From: Chaetoderma sp. LZ-2023a
Lineage: Eukaryota > Mollusca > Caudofoveata > Chaetodermatida > Chaetodermatidae
NCBI GenBank assembly: GCA_034401795.1
Contig: CM067370.1
Location: 60,676,369-60,740,368 of the forward strand
Direction: 5' to 3'
DNA length: 64,000 nt
Of this stretch, positions 33,541 through 44,839 are shown in pieces (position 1 is the first letter of the stretch; every line of letters starts with the position of its first letter). The translations under genes were made by a program, and so were the position numbers. The notes beneath the pieces are model-generated. The model did no database searches. It saw only the letters and a list, made by a program, of their open reading frames with translations, and was not told the origin of the DNA.

Positions 33541-35383
33541 GTCTCGCCTGCGAAGCAGGATCGAGACATAGGTATCAGATTACTTTTCTGGCGGCGGCGT
33601 AAACATTTATGTTAAGTTTATATCTCAGCAATGCTTGATCCAATTGAAACCAAACTTTGGTGGATGGTAATATACAGCAAAAGGAATCAGCCCGTCGATA
33701 AAAAGGCCATGAGGTCACGGTTACAGGGGTCAACGGTTACAGTATAATCTTTGTTAATATTTTACGTTAAGTTTTTGCGTTAAACAAAAGTTATTGCCTT
33801 ATATCTCAGCAATGCCTGATCCAATTGGAACCAAACTTGGGTACATGGTGATATACATCAAAAGGAAGCAACATGCCGATGCAGACATCATGCCGTCAAG
33901 GTTATGGGGGTGGGGGGTTGTCAAAGGTCACGGTATAATCTTTGTTAATATTTGACGTTAAGTTTTTGCATTAAACAAAAGTTATTGCCTTATATCGCAG
34001 CAATGCCTGATCCAATTGGAACCAAACTTGGGTACATGGTGATATACATTGAATGGAAGCAGCCCACCGATAAAGTGGTCATGACGTCAAGGTTATGGGG
34101 TCAAAGGTCACAGTATAATCTTTGTTAATATTTTACGTTAAACAAAAGTTATTGTCTTATATCTCAACAATGCCTGATCCAATTGGAACCAAACTTGGGT
34201 ACATGGTGATATACATCGAAAGGAAGCAGCATGCTGATGCAGACATCATGACGTCAAGATTATGGGGGCAAAGGTCACAGTATAATCTTTGTTAATATTT
34301 TACGTTACGTTTTTGCATTAAACAAAAGTTTTTGTCTTATATCTCAGCAATGCCTGATCCGATTGGAACAAAAGTTGGATACATGGAGATATACATCGAA
34401 AGGAAGCAGCACACTGATGCAGGCATCATGCGTTCAAGGTTATGGGGTCAAAGGTCACGGTATAATCTTTGTTAATATTTTACGTTAAGTTTTTGCGTTA
34501 AACAAAAGTTATTGCCTTATATCTCAGCAATGCCTTATCCAATTGGAACCAAACTTGGGTACATGGTGATATACATCGAAAGGAAGCATCATGCTGATGC
34601 AGACATCATGACGTCAAGATTATGGGGTCAAAGGTCACAGTATAATCTTTGTTAATATTTTACGTTGTTTTTGCATTCAACAAAGGTTATTGCCTTATAT
34701 CTCAGCAATGCCTGATTGGAACCAAACTTGGATGCATGGTTACCTATAATGATAGGAAGCAGCATGATGATGTTGGGGTCACAAGGTCATGGTCACTGTG
34801 ACCTTGATACAGAACTCTGTTATTTCAACATTAAGGTTTTGCCTTTAGCAAAACTTCTCGGCTAATATTTCAGGATTGGTTATGCCTATTGTAACTGAAC
34901 TTGGATATATGCTTACCTATAATGTTAGGGAGCAGCATGATGATATTGGTGTCACAAGGTCAAAGGTCAAGGGCACTGTGACCTTGATATAGAACTCTAT
35001 TATTTCAACATTAACTTTTTGCGTTTAGCAAAGCTTCGCTTATATTTCAGGATTGGTTAAGCTTATTGCAACTGAAGTTGGATACATGGTTACCTATAAT
35101 GTTAGAAAGCAGCATGATGATGTTGGGGGCACAAGGTCAAAGGTCAAGGTCACTTTGAACTTGATACAGAACTCTGCTTTTTCAACATTGAGTTTTTGCG
35201 TTTCGCAAAACCTTTCAGCTTATATTTCAGGATTGGTTACGCCTATTGCAACTAAACTTGGATACCTGGTTACCTATAATGTTAGGAAACAACATAATAA
35301 CATTGAGGGCAGAAGGTTAAAGGTAACGGTAACTGTGACAACCAGGAGACAGGCGAGACATTCAATTCGGCGGAATTCTTGTT
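33541..35383 (+). mobile_element. Helentron-like type T element with ~185-bp array
   Basis: GTCTCGCCTGCGAAGCAGGA at the 5' end; ACAGGCGAGACATTCAATTC GGCGGAATTCTTGTT at the 3' end. About nine tandem units carry ATATCTCAGCAATGCCTGAT, CCAATTGGAACCAAACTTGG, GTACATGGTGATATACATCG, GACGTCAAGGTTATGGGGTC and AAAGGTCACAGTATAATC. Later units switch to a second form (TATATTTCAGGATTGGTTA, AGCAGCATGATGATGTTGGG, GGTCACTGTGACCTTGATA). No coding capacity beyond chance ORFs. Confidence 0.75.
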
Positions 35384-36623
35384 AATATTTGATGTTAAGT
35401 TTTTGCGTTAAACAAAAGTTTTAAACAAAGCCTTTATCTCAACAATGCCTTATCCAATTGGAAACAAACTTGGGTACATGGTGATTTACATTTAACGGAA
35501 GCAGTCCATCGATAAAGTGGTCATGATGTCAAGGTTATGGGGGTCAAAAGTCACAGTGTAATCTTTGTTAATATTTTACGTTATGTTTTTGCGTTAATCG
35601 AAGGTTATTGCCTTATATCTCAACAATGCCTGATCCAATTGGACCAAACTTGGTTACATGGTGGTATACATCAAAAGGAAGCAGCATGCTAATGCAGACT
35701 TCATGCAGTCAAGGTTATGGGGGGGGGGGGTCAAAGGTCATGGTATAATCTGTTTTAATATTTTACGTTCAGTTTTTGCGTTAAACAAAAGTTATTGTCT
35801 TATATCTCAGCAATGCCTGATCCAATTGGAACCGAACTTGGGTACATGGAGATATACATCGAAAGGAAGCAGCATGCTAATACAGGCATCACGTGACCTT
35901 GATACAGAACTCTGTTATTTCAACATTAAGTTTTTGCGTTTGATAAAACTTCTCAGCTTATATTTCATGATTGATTAAGCCTATTGCAGCTAAACTTGGC
36001 TATGAGGTGAAAGCATCATGATGATACTGAGGTCACATGGTCAAGGTCACTGTGATCGTGATACAAAACTCTGCTTTTTTTATTGTTAAGTTTTTACGTT
36101 TAGCAAAACCTCTGGGTTTATCTTTCTGGATTGGTTAACCTTATTGGAACTAAACATGGATAACTTGTTAACTATAATGTTAGGAAGCAGCATGTTGACA
36201 CTGAAGTCACAACATTGAAGGTCAAGGTCATTCTGACTAATACAAAACTTTGTTACTTTTCAATGTTAAGTTTTCAGGCTTAGCAAACCTTATCCTATTA
36301 TATTTTGGGATTGCTTAACCCAAATCGAACACAACTTGGGTACATGGTTGCTTATGCCAAGAGGATACAGGATAGTGACATGGAGGTCACCAGGACACAG
36401 GTCAAGGTCATTCTAATATTGCTATTTGAACTCTGCTTTTTCAACCTTAAGTTTTTCCATTCAGCAAATCATTTATATTTCAGGATTGGAACTAAACTTG
36501 AGTATATGGTAGCCTATAATGTTAGGAAGCGACATGATAACACAGAGATCACACGGTCAAAGGTCAATGCCACTGTGACAAACAGGAGACAGGCGAGACA
36601 TTTAATTCCGCGGAATTCTTGTT
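35384..36623 (+). mobile_element. Helentron-like type T element, 5'-less tandem copy
   Basis: Continues directly after the internal CTTGTT end with AATATTTGATGTTAAGTTTT, i.e. from within an array unit, and ends in its own GACAGGCGAGACATTTAATT CCGCGGAATTCTTGTT. This places two 3' termini in series, as expected from read-through or tandem rolling-circle insertion. Confidence 0.7.
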
Positions 36624-36774
36624 GAAAATTTACCACTGGAATGACTGGCTCAATAACCGAGCCAGTCATTCCAGTAGGAAATTTTCAAAAATATGCTTCT
36701 CTTCGTCTGCAAATGGACATTTCCTGTGATAAAATTGAAATTTTCTTGAATAAATTCAAGGGTTAAAGGGTTAA

Positions 36775-37319
36775 CAAGGTCTGTTTTATTCAGCCCCTAT
36801 TTTGCAGCACGAAAAGGCAGATGTCTTATATGGTGAGAGATCTGTCACATATACTGCTGATATTATTCTTTTCTAGGAAAAGTCTTATACATAGTCCCAC
36901 CTCACTACTGTCATTGATGCTGTGCATGTATAGATTTGTAAATACAAATACATAGATACCGCAATAATATTATCTGTCATTCATAGTATGTGCGTGTGCG
37001 CGTGTGTGTGTGTGTGAGAGTAGTGGAAAGGATGTCCTGAGTTGTATCTCCAAAAACTACGGATCAGATTTGGTTATGGATCATCCCGTGAAAGACGATT
37101 ACCTATCTGCCCAGGATCCTGATAACAAGAGGCCCAACGGCCTGTGGCACTTGCCTGGAAAAGTGGCCTGTGAGATTGTTGTCTATCACCCTTTAAATGG
37201 TTTGCCGGAAATGTTAGGAAAATCCAAGTTGTCCACAGGAAAACTCAGAATCAAAATTCTGTATACAAGTTCACAGGTCTATCACCATAGTGATACTGTA
37301 TACAATTTCTGAAGTCTAC
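36775..37319. other. Short microsatellite and unassigned sequence
   Basis: (GT/GC)n at about 36988-37018. The 102-codon open frame at 37004-37312 begins in that microsatellite and has no recognisable domain; its 3' part looks like type A repeat. Confidence 0.4.
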
Positions 37320-37618
37320 TCAGCCAAATTTTGTTGAAATTAACCAAACCGTTTAGGAATAGTCTATTCTGAATAAGGGTTCTGAAGCCAAATTTGGTCG
37401 ATATCTGTCAAGCAGCTAATATAATGAGAAGCATTTTGACAATTTCCAGTAAATTTTTCACAAAATCTAAGGTTTTCAGCTACATCATCGACCGGTCAAA
37501 ATTCTGAATAGAAGTTCTGGAGCCCACCACTATAGAAAAAATTCACACAGATGACAGATGGGCAATGGATAGTCGCCATTACATAAGCTCACTTGGTCTT
37601 TTCAGGCCATGTGAGCTA
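37320..37618 (-). mobile_element. Helentron-like element, type A, 5' end
   Basis: On the minus strand it starts TTAGCTCACATGGCCTG, then AAGACCAAGTGAGCTTATG, and continues with TTCAGAATTTTGACCGG and CAAAATGCTTCTCATTATAT. Only the 5' unit or two remain. Confidence 0.6.
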
Positions 37619-38569
37619 ATAAAAAATCACAGGAGTGGATCAAATTCTGGATCCATGGCTATCTCAGAAACTGATCTGATTTTATTCATATTTTAACTTA
37701 TCTAATAATCTTTCAAATAAAGTACACTTAATGCATGGACACATAACAGGACATATGAGTAAGTTTACATATTTATTTGTCAAAACAGACATAAACCGGT
37801 TGCGCCAATACTTATGTCTAATATACTGGTCCACACCCCACCCCACCCCTCAAGTACTGATAATGCTTAAATATTTTTATTCTATGCTGGTAAATGTCTT
37901 AGTATACATGATTGTTGTAAACTTTTGTTTGATACTGGCCAAAATGATTATAGCAATGGGTTGTATATGAGCGCTGACCTAAGAAAGTCATTAATAGCTA
38001 TCTGCCATCATCTGCTAATTTGTGATGAAGCCACTGGCTAGTGACATGCGCATAGGGTAATGGGTCACGAGTGTCCCCCAAAAGTTTGGTCAAAAGGTGT
38101 GACAGTAGACTAGGATTCCACATCTTTGGCCACAATCCAGAAAATCGAAAAAAATACAATGTGACAAAAAATGTGAGGGCGAGTGTTTGAAATCTCTGAT
38201 TGCGCTTGCTGACTGACCTTGGATTCAAAAGGTCATGGTAATCTGAAGAAAATTAGCCATTTTTGGTCATCTTTACTTTCAAAGGAAATATTGTTAACAG
38301 GAGTATATAGTAACCACTTTGCCTGTCTGTATGTGCCTGTGTCCTTACATGATTGTTGACTGAACTTGTTTCAACAACTTTTCACATGCCATCATCAAGT
38401 AAATGTGGAGGATATAACCAGTCACTACATAGTTAGTTAAATGTCTTTTGTGTGGTCATATGTAGATCAGAGACCTATTTTTCACAGTTCATTTAACAAC
38501 AAATACAATTTGAGCCAGTGATAAGTTTCCTAAAATGTTATCTTGTTCTCCGAGTAGACAAGGGAGGAA
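37619..38569. other. No feature recognised
   Basis: AT-rich intergenic sequence; nothing supported. Confidence 0.5.
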
Positions 38570-38830
38570 TCGTGTTTTAGCTATTCCCCACCTATCTGCA
38601 GCTAAGCTCCACCCACGCTTTGCCCATGTTGGAATCAATTAATCCTTGCACTCCCTGAATCTCAATTTCCAGAAAACTTTACAGGTAAAGATGTTTAATA
38701 TTTTGAAACTAATAGGAAAGACATACCAGTCGTACAACTTGACAGACTATTAAGCATCTATAACGTAATTGATTATGATGTCAGCCTACATGTGACGTTG
38801 TTGATTATGGTATTGATTGGTAAACTGGAT
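38570..38830 (+). repeat. Dispersed repeat, second copy of 8165-8960 family
   Basis: GAGGAATCGTGTTTTAGCTA TTCCCCACC, AGCTAAGCTCCACCCACGCT, CTCCCTGAATCTCAATTTCC AGAAAAC and GATTATGATGTCA match the intron 1 copy in order. A remnant of the TTTAATATTTTGAAACTAAT hairpin MITE lies within. Confidence 0.55.
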
Positions 38831-39610
38831 TCCTCAATTCCCAAAGACCACTGCAAAGGTAATTTTCAACTGACTTATCCATTGAAGGTTTAAAATGTAT
38901 TTCTAAATGTTGTTTCCTCTCGCTAAAATTTGATAACATTCAGAATTCATATTAAACTTGGTATTCCTCATGAGATTTGTTCGTGCGTATTCACCAGTTA
39001 TCCTTGCAGGTTTCCATTGACATCCCGAAGAATTCTATTAACTAGTACGGTCAAAGGTCTATATCATAGTGACCCAGAGCATAAATTTTGTTTCCGGATG
39101 ATAGCCAGAGTTCTGAAGGGATCTTCACCAGACTTAGCCTGCCCATGGCTTGTGGTAACTCAAGGGATCTTCACCAGAATTAGCCCACATAATGCTCTTG
39201 GTAATCCGATTACCAAGAACTAATTTTGTGTATCAACAAGTAAATGCAAAACATAATTATGACCCACTCATGATAAGTATAGAAATTGCCAATATGAAGA
39301 AAATTTCATCTTCATATCAGCAATAATTAAATATTCAGATAGTACATTTTGACTTTTAATATTAATTTGGGCACATGTTTTTGTGCTATTTTGTTTCTAA
39401 CTCCACAACAAGAGACCATAATAAGATAAAATTCATGTAATAAGACTAAATTTGCTTAACAAACTGCTGCAGGTGCCCAAGATAGTGCGTTCCTCCACTC
39501 ATCGACGGACTAAGGTACCTTCATCATTCATCGGACAGGTATTCATTCATGAAGCGGTTTGTGTCTGAGATGTTTTTCAGCTATTACAAGTTCTTCGAAG
39601 GGAACCTTTT
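38831..39610. other. No feature recognised
   Basis: Contains a short direct repeat (AAGGGATCTTCACCAGA.TTAGCC, at 39117 and 39164). No gene. Confidence 0.45.
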
Positions 39611-40480
39611 TATCCCCCGGTCTGGGAGATGGGGAGGGATATAGTGATCAGCATGTCCGTCCATCTGTCCCCTTCTTGTCAACGCAACTCCTACAGATTT
39701 GAAACTTATTAAGTGTTATCATTACCACCTGAAGATGTGCATGTGCTATCTGAATGCTTGTACATCTATCTGTCTGTCCATCCATCTCTGATAATCATTT
39801 CTTGTCAATGCAACCTGAAACTGTGTGCACATTATCAGTATGATGTGCAGATGTGACTGATTTTTTTGTGGCCGGGAAATTTTTCATTACAGTTATCCAC
39901 CTTTAAAAATCTTGCCGCCAATGCATAACTTTAGAATAACTGCAATGCCAACCATTTCTTGTCAATCAAACTCCTACAGTTGAGGTATGATTCTTTTGAA
40001 ACTTGGTAAGTGTTATCATTACCATCTGAAAATGTACATCTGCTATCCGTATGGCTATACATCCATCAGTCTGTCCAGAATGTCCATCCATCTATATCTG
40101 ACAAACCTTTCTTGTCCATGCAACGCCTCATTCCCAATGGATTTGCCTGAGATTGGGTGCACATTATCAGTATGTGCTTTTTTTCATGCCTGGGAACTTA
40201 TTCATTACAGAGTTCCTTTAAATATCTTGAAACTGATGCATAACTTCAGAATACCAGCATGGATTCATGACAAATTTCTTTATCCTCTGATTATATCTGT
40301 TACTACTGGTGTGGTGATAGTGATCAGCATCTCCGTCAGTCCATCCATCCATCCGTCTGTCTGTCCATTTTGTCTGTAATCATTTCTTGTCAATGCAACT
40401 CCTACTACAGTTTAGGTGCGATTCCTGTGAAAGTTGGTAAGTAAATGTTACCAGTACCACCTGAAGGTGCGCATGTGCCT
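39611..40480 (+). repeat. ~340-bp tandem repeat, 2.5 units
   Basis: GTGATCAGCATGTCCGTCCA, TTTCTTGTCAATGCAACTCC TAC, GTAAGTGTTATCATTACCA and CTGAAGATGTGCATGTGC recur near 39650, 39960 and 40320. The leading TATCCCCCGGTCTGGGAG may be an element end. Non-coding. Confidence 0.7.
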
Positions 40481-40644
40481 TTTTCAGAAAAATCTATCGA
40501 TATTTACCTGAGTTACCTCCCTTGAGACAAAAAAATTTCCGGCCAGATACTCGAGAATTTTGAAGCAATTTTTGTTCACTATTCGTATTACTTCAGTATG
40601 CAGTGCTATGATTGTACTTTGATGAAATCTATTTATATTTCCAG

Positions 40645-41415
40645 AGTTATCTCCCTTGATATACTTAAAATTCATCAAGATTGTCTTGTTCGTGCCAGAT
40701 CTCAGAGTTGTAAACCTATTCTCTAAATTCCTTTGTCACGGAATATACTACTTCAAGAAGGATTGCTATGATTCCATTTCGAAGAAAAACATAATCTTGA
40801 AGAGTTTTGAATGGAAACAAAATCTTTCTCAGTGGATGTATTAAGTCAAGATGCAGTGTCAGGATTTCATTTTTAATTGATTAGTTTTTATATGCGCACA
40901 TAAGCGGGGGGGTCGTATTATTTGATGGCGCTCGACGTCCGTCCATGCCGTCCGTCCATCTGATTTCTTGTCCGTACCAGATCTCGAAAAGTTTTGAACA
41001 TACACACAATTTTTTTTCCAGCAGATGTGTTAGGGATAGACGAAGTACAATGATTTCGTTTCGGCAATATCCGGCCATATTTGCCAGAGTTATCTCCCCT
41101 GAAAAGCTAAAATTTGTCGAAATTGTCTTGTCCGAGCCATATCTCGAAGAGTTTTGAACCTACACTCACAATTTTTCTTTCAGCTGATGTGTTTTGGATA
41201 GACGAAGTGCAATGATTTCATTTCGGCAAAATCCACCTATATTTGCCCGCGTTATCCCCCCTAAAAAGCTCAAATTTCGTCAAAATTTTCTTGTCCGAGC
41301 CATATCTCGAAGAGTTTTGAACTTACACTCACAATTATTTTTAGCAGATGAGTTACGAATGGATGGAGTGTCATGATTTCGTTTCGGCAATGTCCGCCCA
41401 TATTCACCAGAGTTA
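40645..41415 (+). repeat. ~155-bp tandem repeat, 4-5 units
   Basis: Units with TTGTCCGAGCCATATCTCGA, AGAGTTTTGAACCTACACTC, GATGTGTT..GGATAGACGAAG and ATGATTTCGTTTCGGCAAT, separated by CCAGAGTTATCTCCCCTG. GTCCGTCCATGCCGTCCGTC precedes the main run. Confidence 0.7.
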
Positions 41416-41448
41416 TCAACATTCTAGAGGTTATATCTCTGGACTTGC

Positions 41449-41516
41449 TAAATATTTTGAAAACAATTTGACTTAAAGTTGTTGGTGGCTTTCAGTCAAA
41501 TTGTTTTCAAACTATA
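41449..41516. mobile_element. Small palindromic MITE
   Basis: ATATTTTGAAAACAATTTGA CTTAAAGTTG mirrored by CTTTCAGTCAAATTGTTTTC AAA. Confidence 0.65.
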
Positions 41517-41689
41517 AAGCAAGTCAGTGTTTTGGCTCATTGCAATTATCTGTTGGCTTGCAACAGTGAGACAGTTAAAGCCACTCTGCCAGATTCCTGT
41601 AAATCTGTCTATTTGATATGAGAAAATGTCACATGTCACAGAATTGTTCTAATAACATTCACGAGCATGATTTGTTGGACAGCAGTGCA

Positions 41690-41870
41690 GGTAGTTTCTT
41701 TGGCTTAGGCAGTACGATGAGTGTGCCTTCACACCTCATCTATCAAGTGTGGTTCAAAGGCACAGTTGATGATCTGCATGATGGATGCCGAGATGGCATC
41801 ACCTGTATACTTGAGAAGCTCATGGTTGGTGTCATCTGGCCCACACATGCAGACATTCTTTAGGGTCATC
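41690..41870 (-). pseudogene. Non-LTR RT fragment
   Basis: GGTAGTTTCTTTGGCTTAGG CAGTACGATGAGTGTGCC matches the GGTGGTTTCTTGGGCTTAGG TAGTGCGATGAGTGTGCC segment of the 3225-4620 remnant, same strand. Confidence 0.6.
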
Positions 41871-41964
41871 ATAGCATATCTACCCACTATTTCTGTCATT
41901 ACTCATGCTGCCGAAGGCTGGTACATGATTATTGTCATTGGTGCCATCTGTTTGCCTATCTAAG

Positions 41965-42590
41965 GCATATCTCCTGAATTCTATGAGGTAGAATCACCAG
42001 ATTTGGCACATTCATATTATGTGGGCCGAAAATTTTTTTATTTGGAGTCAAAAGGTCAAATATCGAGGTCACAGCGTCATTTAATGCATAGCGGAATACA
42101 CATTTTCGGTAATAACTCTGCATTGTTGGTAGGGCGAATCACCAAATTGGTAATATACATGCATATTGTGGCTGGCTAGAATATATTTTCACGTGAAAAG
42201 TTCAAATATCTATGTGATGGGGTCAATAAGTGCTTCCTTAAATACACATTTTTAGCCATACATCAGGAATGCAAGTAGGTATAATCACCAAATTTGGTAT
42301 ATTTGGCACAAGTTCTATGAGTGTCAGGACAAAGCAACAAATGTCTATGTCATGGGGTCACTAAGTGCATCCCAAAATACACATTTTAGCCATAAATTGG
42401 GAACTCAAGTAGATAGAATCACCAGATTAGGCACATCCATTCATCTTAAAGGTGATGAGAAGTTCTGTAAGTTTTAGGACAAAGCATCAAATATCAAGGT
42501 CACGGGGTCATGAAGTGCATACAGGAATACCAATTTTTGGCTATAACTGAAGTACAAGAAGGCGGAATCACCCGATTCATATTGGGACAG
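41965..42590 (+). repeat. ~125-bp tandem repeat, 5 units
   Basis: Units share GGTAGAATCACCAGATTTGG, CACATTCAT, AAATATC.A.GTCA.GGGGTC and AATACACATTTT.GCCATAA at 42000, 42125, 42270, 42400 and 42540. Confidence 0.8.
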
Positions 42591-42639
42591 TCTATGATTG
42601 ATTTGAGTTTGAGGTAAGAGATCAACCCTCTAGATAACG

Positions 42640-43020
42640 GGGTTTACCATGTCCATTGTCAAGGCAGAGCACAAAGGCGTGAGTCAGCATCTCCCTCGAG
42701 TCCATTCTAGTTTGTTTTTGCATTGATCCTGGCTGACTGTCAAACGGCATTAGTGGCCCATCTTCTGAATCAGTGAACTAATCTTTGAACCATTCTCTGA
42801 TTGTCCTAGCTTTTCCATGGACAGAGCCTATGAAGTGTCCATCGGAGTTGTGTACAGCGAGTGGTTTATGTTGCATGCAGATTCTTAATGTTTTAGCTGT
42901 TCTGAACATTTTACGACAGGCATCAGCGGAAATGATCTCATTTACCAGGTCATCTGCTCTTTTGATGGCAAGCTATTTCAAACACCCAGATTTGGTGCAG
43001 GATCTTACTGAGGTCCTTTC
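42640..43020 (-). pseudogene. Non-LTR fragment: endonuclease-RT linker
   Basis: Minus-strand reading gives DDLVNEIISADACRKMFRTA, KPLAVHNSDGHFIGSVHGKA and REWFKD, then FTDSEDGPLMPFD: the KPL.V.D..G..I......A....WF...FT pattern found just upstream of the RT in many non-LTR elements. Stops interrupt it. Probably the same family as 3225-4620. Confidence 0.65.
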
Positions 43021-43555
43021 GAGAGTTCTATGTTGTTTTCATTTTGACTGTTTTGGTATATGCAGTCTCAATTTGTTCACAATACAAGATCTTATGTAGA
43101 TCATATGTACAAGCTGTTCTAAGCACAAAAGATGGAAAATGCAGTAATCTTTGCTCTGACATCAATACTACTACAGAGCAGAGATTCCAGAGCCATAAAA
43201 GTCTTAAGCACCTGAATGTCAAGGACCTTGCGGCTCTTGTTTATTTTGACATCAGTTTTGCTGCAGTTATTAGCATGAAAATAATTCACATGTAAGACCA
43301 TGTTAAGAAAGCACCAGCTGATGATGAGTGACTGTTTTCTGCGGTTGAAAGCACATAAAAAACTTTGTTCAGCTGTAATCAGTTTTCTTCAACCTTCAGT
43401 GTGTCTTGTCTTGCATCCTAAGTTCCTTTTAGGGTTTTTTTCGCCTTTCATGGTTTTGGATTATGTTTTTGATGTCTGATTACAAAACATATAACAAGCT
43501 TGTGTTATAGCATCTTGTGTGTGCCTTTACTTGTTGGCACCCATTTCTGAAAATT
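43021..43555. other. No feature recognised
   Basis: Probably further decayed retroelement DNA; no motif supports a call. Confidence 0.4.
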
Positions 43556-43559
43556 CCAA

Positions 43560-43810
43560 TCCTCAGTAGAGAGGATCAGACATGTATCTTCAGATTGAGG
43601 ATTGGCCACAACCGTATCAATGCACATCGTCACCACCTCAGAATACAGATTCTGAACTTTGTGAGGGCCAACAGGCAGAACACCTCTTGCAGCACTATCA
43701 GCAGTATGAGCAGGCTATGAGAAACTTATGGCCTATTGAGATCAGAGGAGATAGAGACAGTTTCATGACCACTGCAGCGTTCATGCACCAAATAAGAAAA
43801 CCAGTCTAGG
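43560..43810 (+). pseudogene. Non-LTR C-terminal fragment
   Basis: EDQTCIFRLRIGHNRINAHR, then (other frame) EGQQAEHLLQHYQQYEQAMR matches the FRLRTGHNRLNQH ... EAEQTTEHILQCC part of the LINE at 17316-21192. The cysteines are lost. Confidence 0.7.
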
Positions 43811-43844
43811 ATTACTGTCATGAGAAGGATGAAAGCAAGAAGCA

Positions 43845-44010
43845 AACTCAGTGCTGGGCTTGAGATTAGACTATGTGGCCAGCGATGATTCATGATGGGT
43901 CGCAAATGTTAGCGATGACAAACAGCTGAGTTAGTTCGCGAGCGCCTTTGGAGCTTGACAGCTAGTTGTCACAGTTGTATAGTACTATTGAGACATGAGG
44001 TAGCATCATA
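43845..44010 (-). pseudogene. Non-LTR C-terminal fragment, minus strand
   Basis: GCGCCTTTGGAGCTTGACAG CTAGTTGTCACAGTTGTATA aligns with 3608-3655 of the first remnant (GCTGCCTTTGGAGCTGCCCA). Confidence 0.5.
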
Positions 44011-44440
44011 ACGCTCATGGGAATTTTACAGCCCAGAAGCTAGGCTTGCACGGTATGATAATATTATCTGTGGTTATGTATGTTTGACCACATAATGATT
44101 GGCCTAATTCTTACATGTAATAGAACTTGAATAGTCAATACATATTAATTATCCTGCCGAAGCAAGTGTAGAGCTGCTTTCACTTGTATTTTTTGGAACT
44201 GACAATAGCTACTCGCCAGCAAATAGGGACTGCACTATGCCCAACATCATTATTAAAGACATCTGGATTGATAATGGCACTTTATGATGAGGTTTTGGTA
44301 ATATATCACATTAATTCTTATTATCCACCCACTCCATTATATTGTATGTAGTAATAATGCATAAGTACAGTGGGAATGATTTCTTTTAAGCTGCACCATC
44401 AGTGATGTTGTGTGCCCACTATAGCCCAACTCAAAACCAA
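44011..44440. other. No feature recognised
   Basis: Nothing supported. Confidence 0.45.
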
Positions 44441-44445
44441 CTCGC

Positions 44446-44830
44446 TCAGAAAGTTCCTGCTATAAGACACATGAAATATTGAAATATCGCAAATTTTTCA
44501 TGACGCGATATATATATATATATATTGTGCAAGCCTACTTGAATCCACACCTTCAAGAAGGCTGGAAAAGCAATGTTTCTAGTCACACAATGATTTCGTC
44601 GGTTGAACTGCAGTGTTATGTGCACAAGATTCTGCCCTTTCTTCACTTCTCTGCAGTCAGAAACTTGTACAGTATCTTCCTCATTCGTCTCAGACACATA
44701 TACATGTGTGAACTTAGTTTTGACTTCATTCATGAATAGTTTTGGTGTATTTGGGCTGTTTTGCAGTTAGTGGAATGAGTTCATGAAGGGGGCACTTTTT
44801 TCATCAATGAACTCAACCTCATCTGGCTAC
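44446..44830 (-). pseudogene. Non-LTR RT thumb fragment
   Basis: LNESKTKF-type block: NEVKTKFTHVYVSETNEE ... GQNLVHITLQFNRRNHCV parallels NESKTEFIHIYLSTKHE of the 3704-3910 piece, followed by NIAFPAF against NIAFQSF. The same family and region, in the same orientation. An (AT)n run sits at 44508-44526. Confidence 0.65.
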
Positions 44831-44839
44831 TCCACAATC

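Larger units (their letters stand above)
33451..36774 (+). mobile_element. TTAA hairpin MITE split by two type T elements
   Basis: Left arm 33451-33540 (TTAGCCCTTTAACACTC, TTTGCAGACCCAAGAGAAGC) and right arm 36624-36774 (GAAAATTTACCACTGGAATG, GAGCCAGTCATTCCAGTAGG, CAAGGGTTAAAGGGTTAA). The insertion point corresponds to that of the split MITE at 21779-22984. Confidence 0.82.

Noticed and set aside
35053..36625. Open frames of 106-110 codons in the repeat array
   Set aside because: Recurring translations (LGYMVTYNVRKQHD) arise from the tandem units of a non-coding element; frame changes between units.
5281..42590. Regularly spaced tandem arrays (5.3, 39.6, 40.6, 42.0 kb) as CRISPR-like structures
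   Set aside because: Units are degenerate end to end without unique spacers, and the DNA is clearly eukaryotic.
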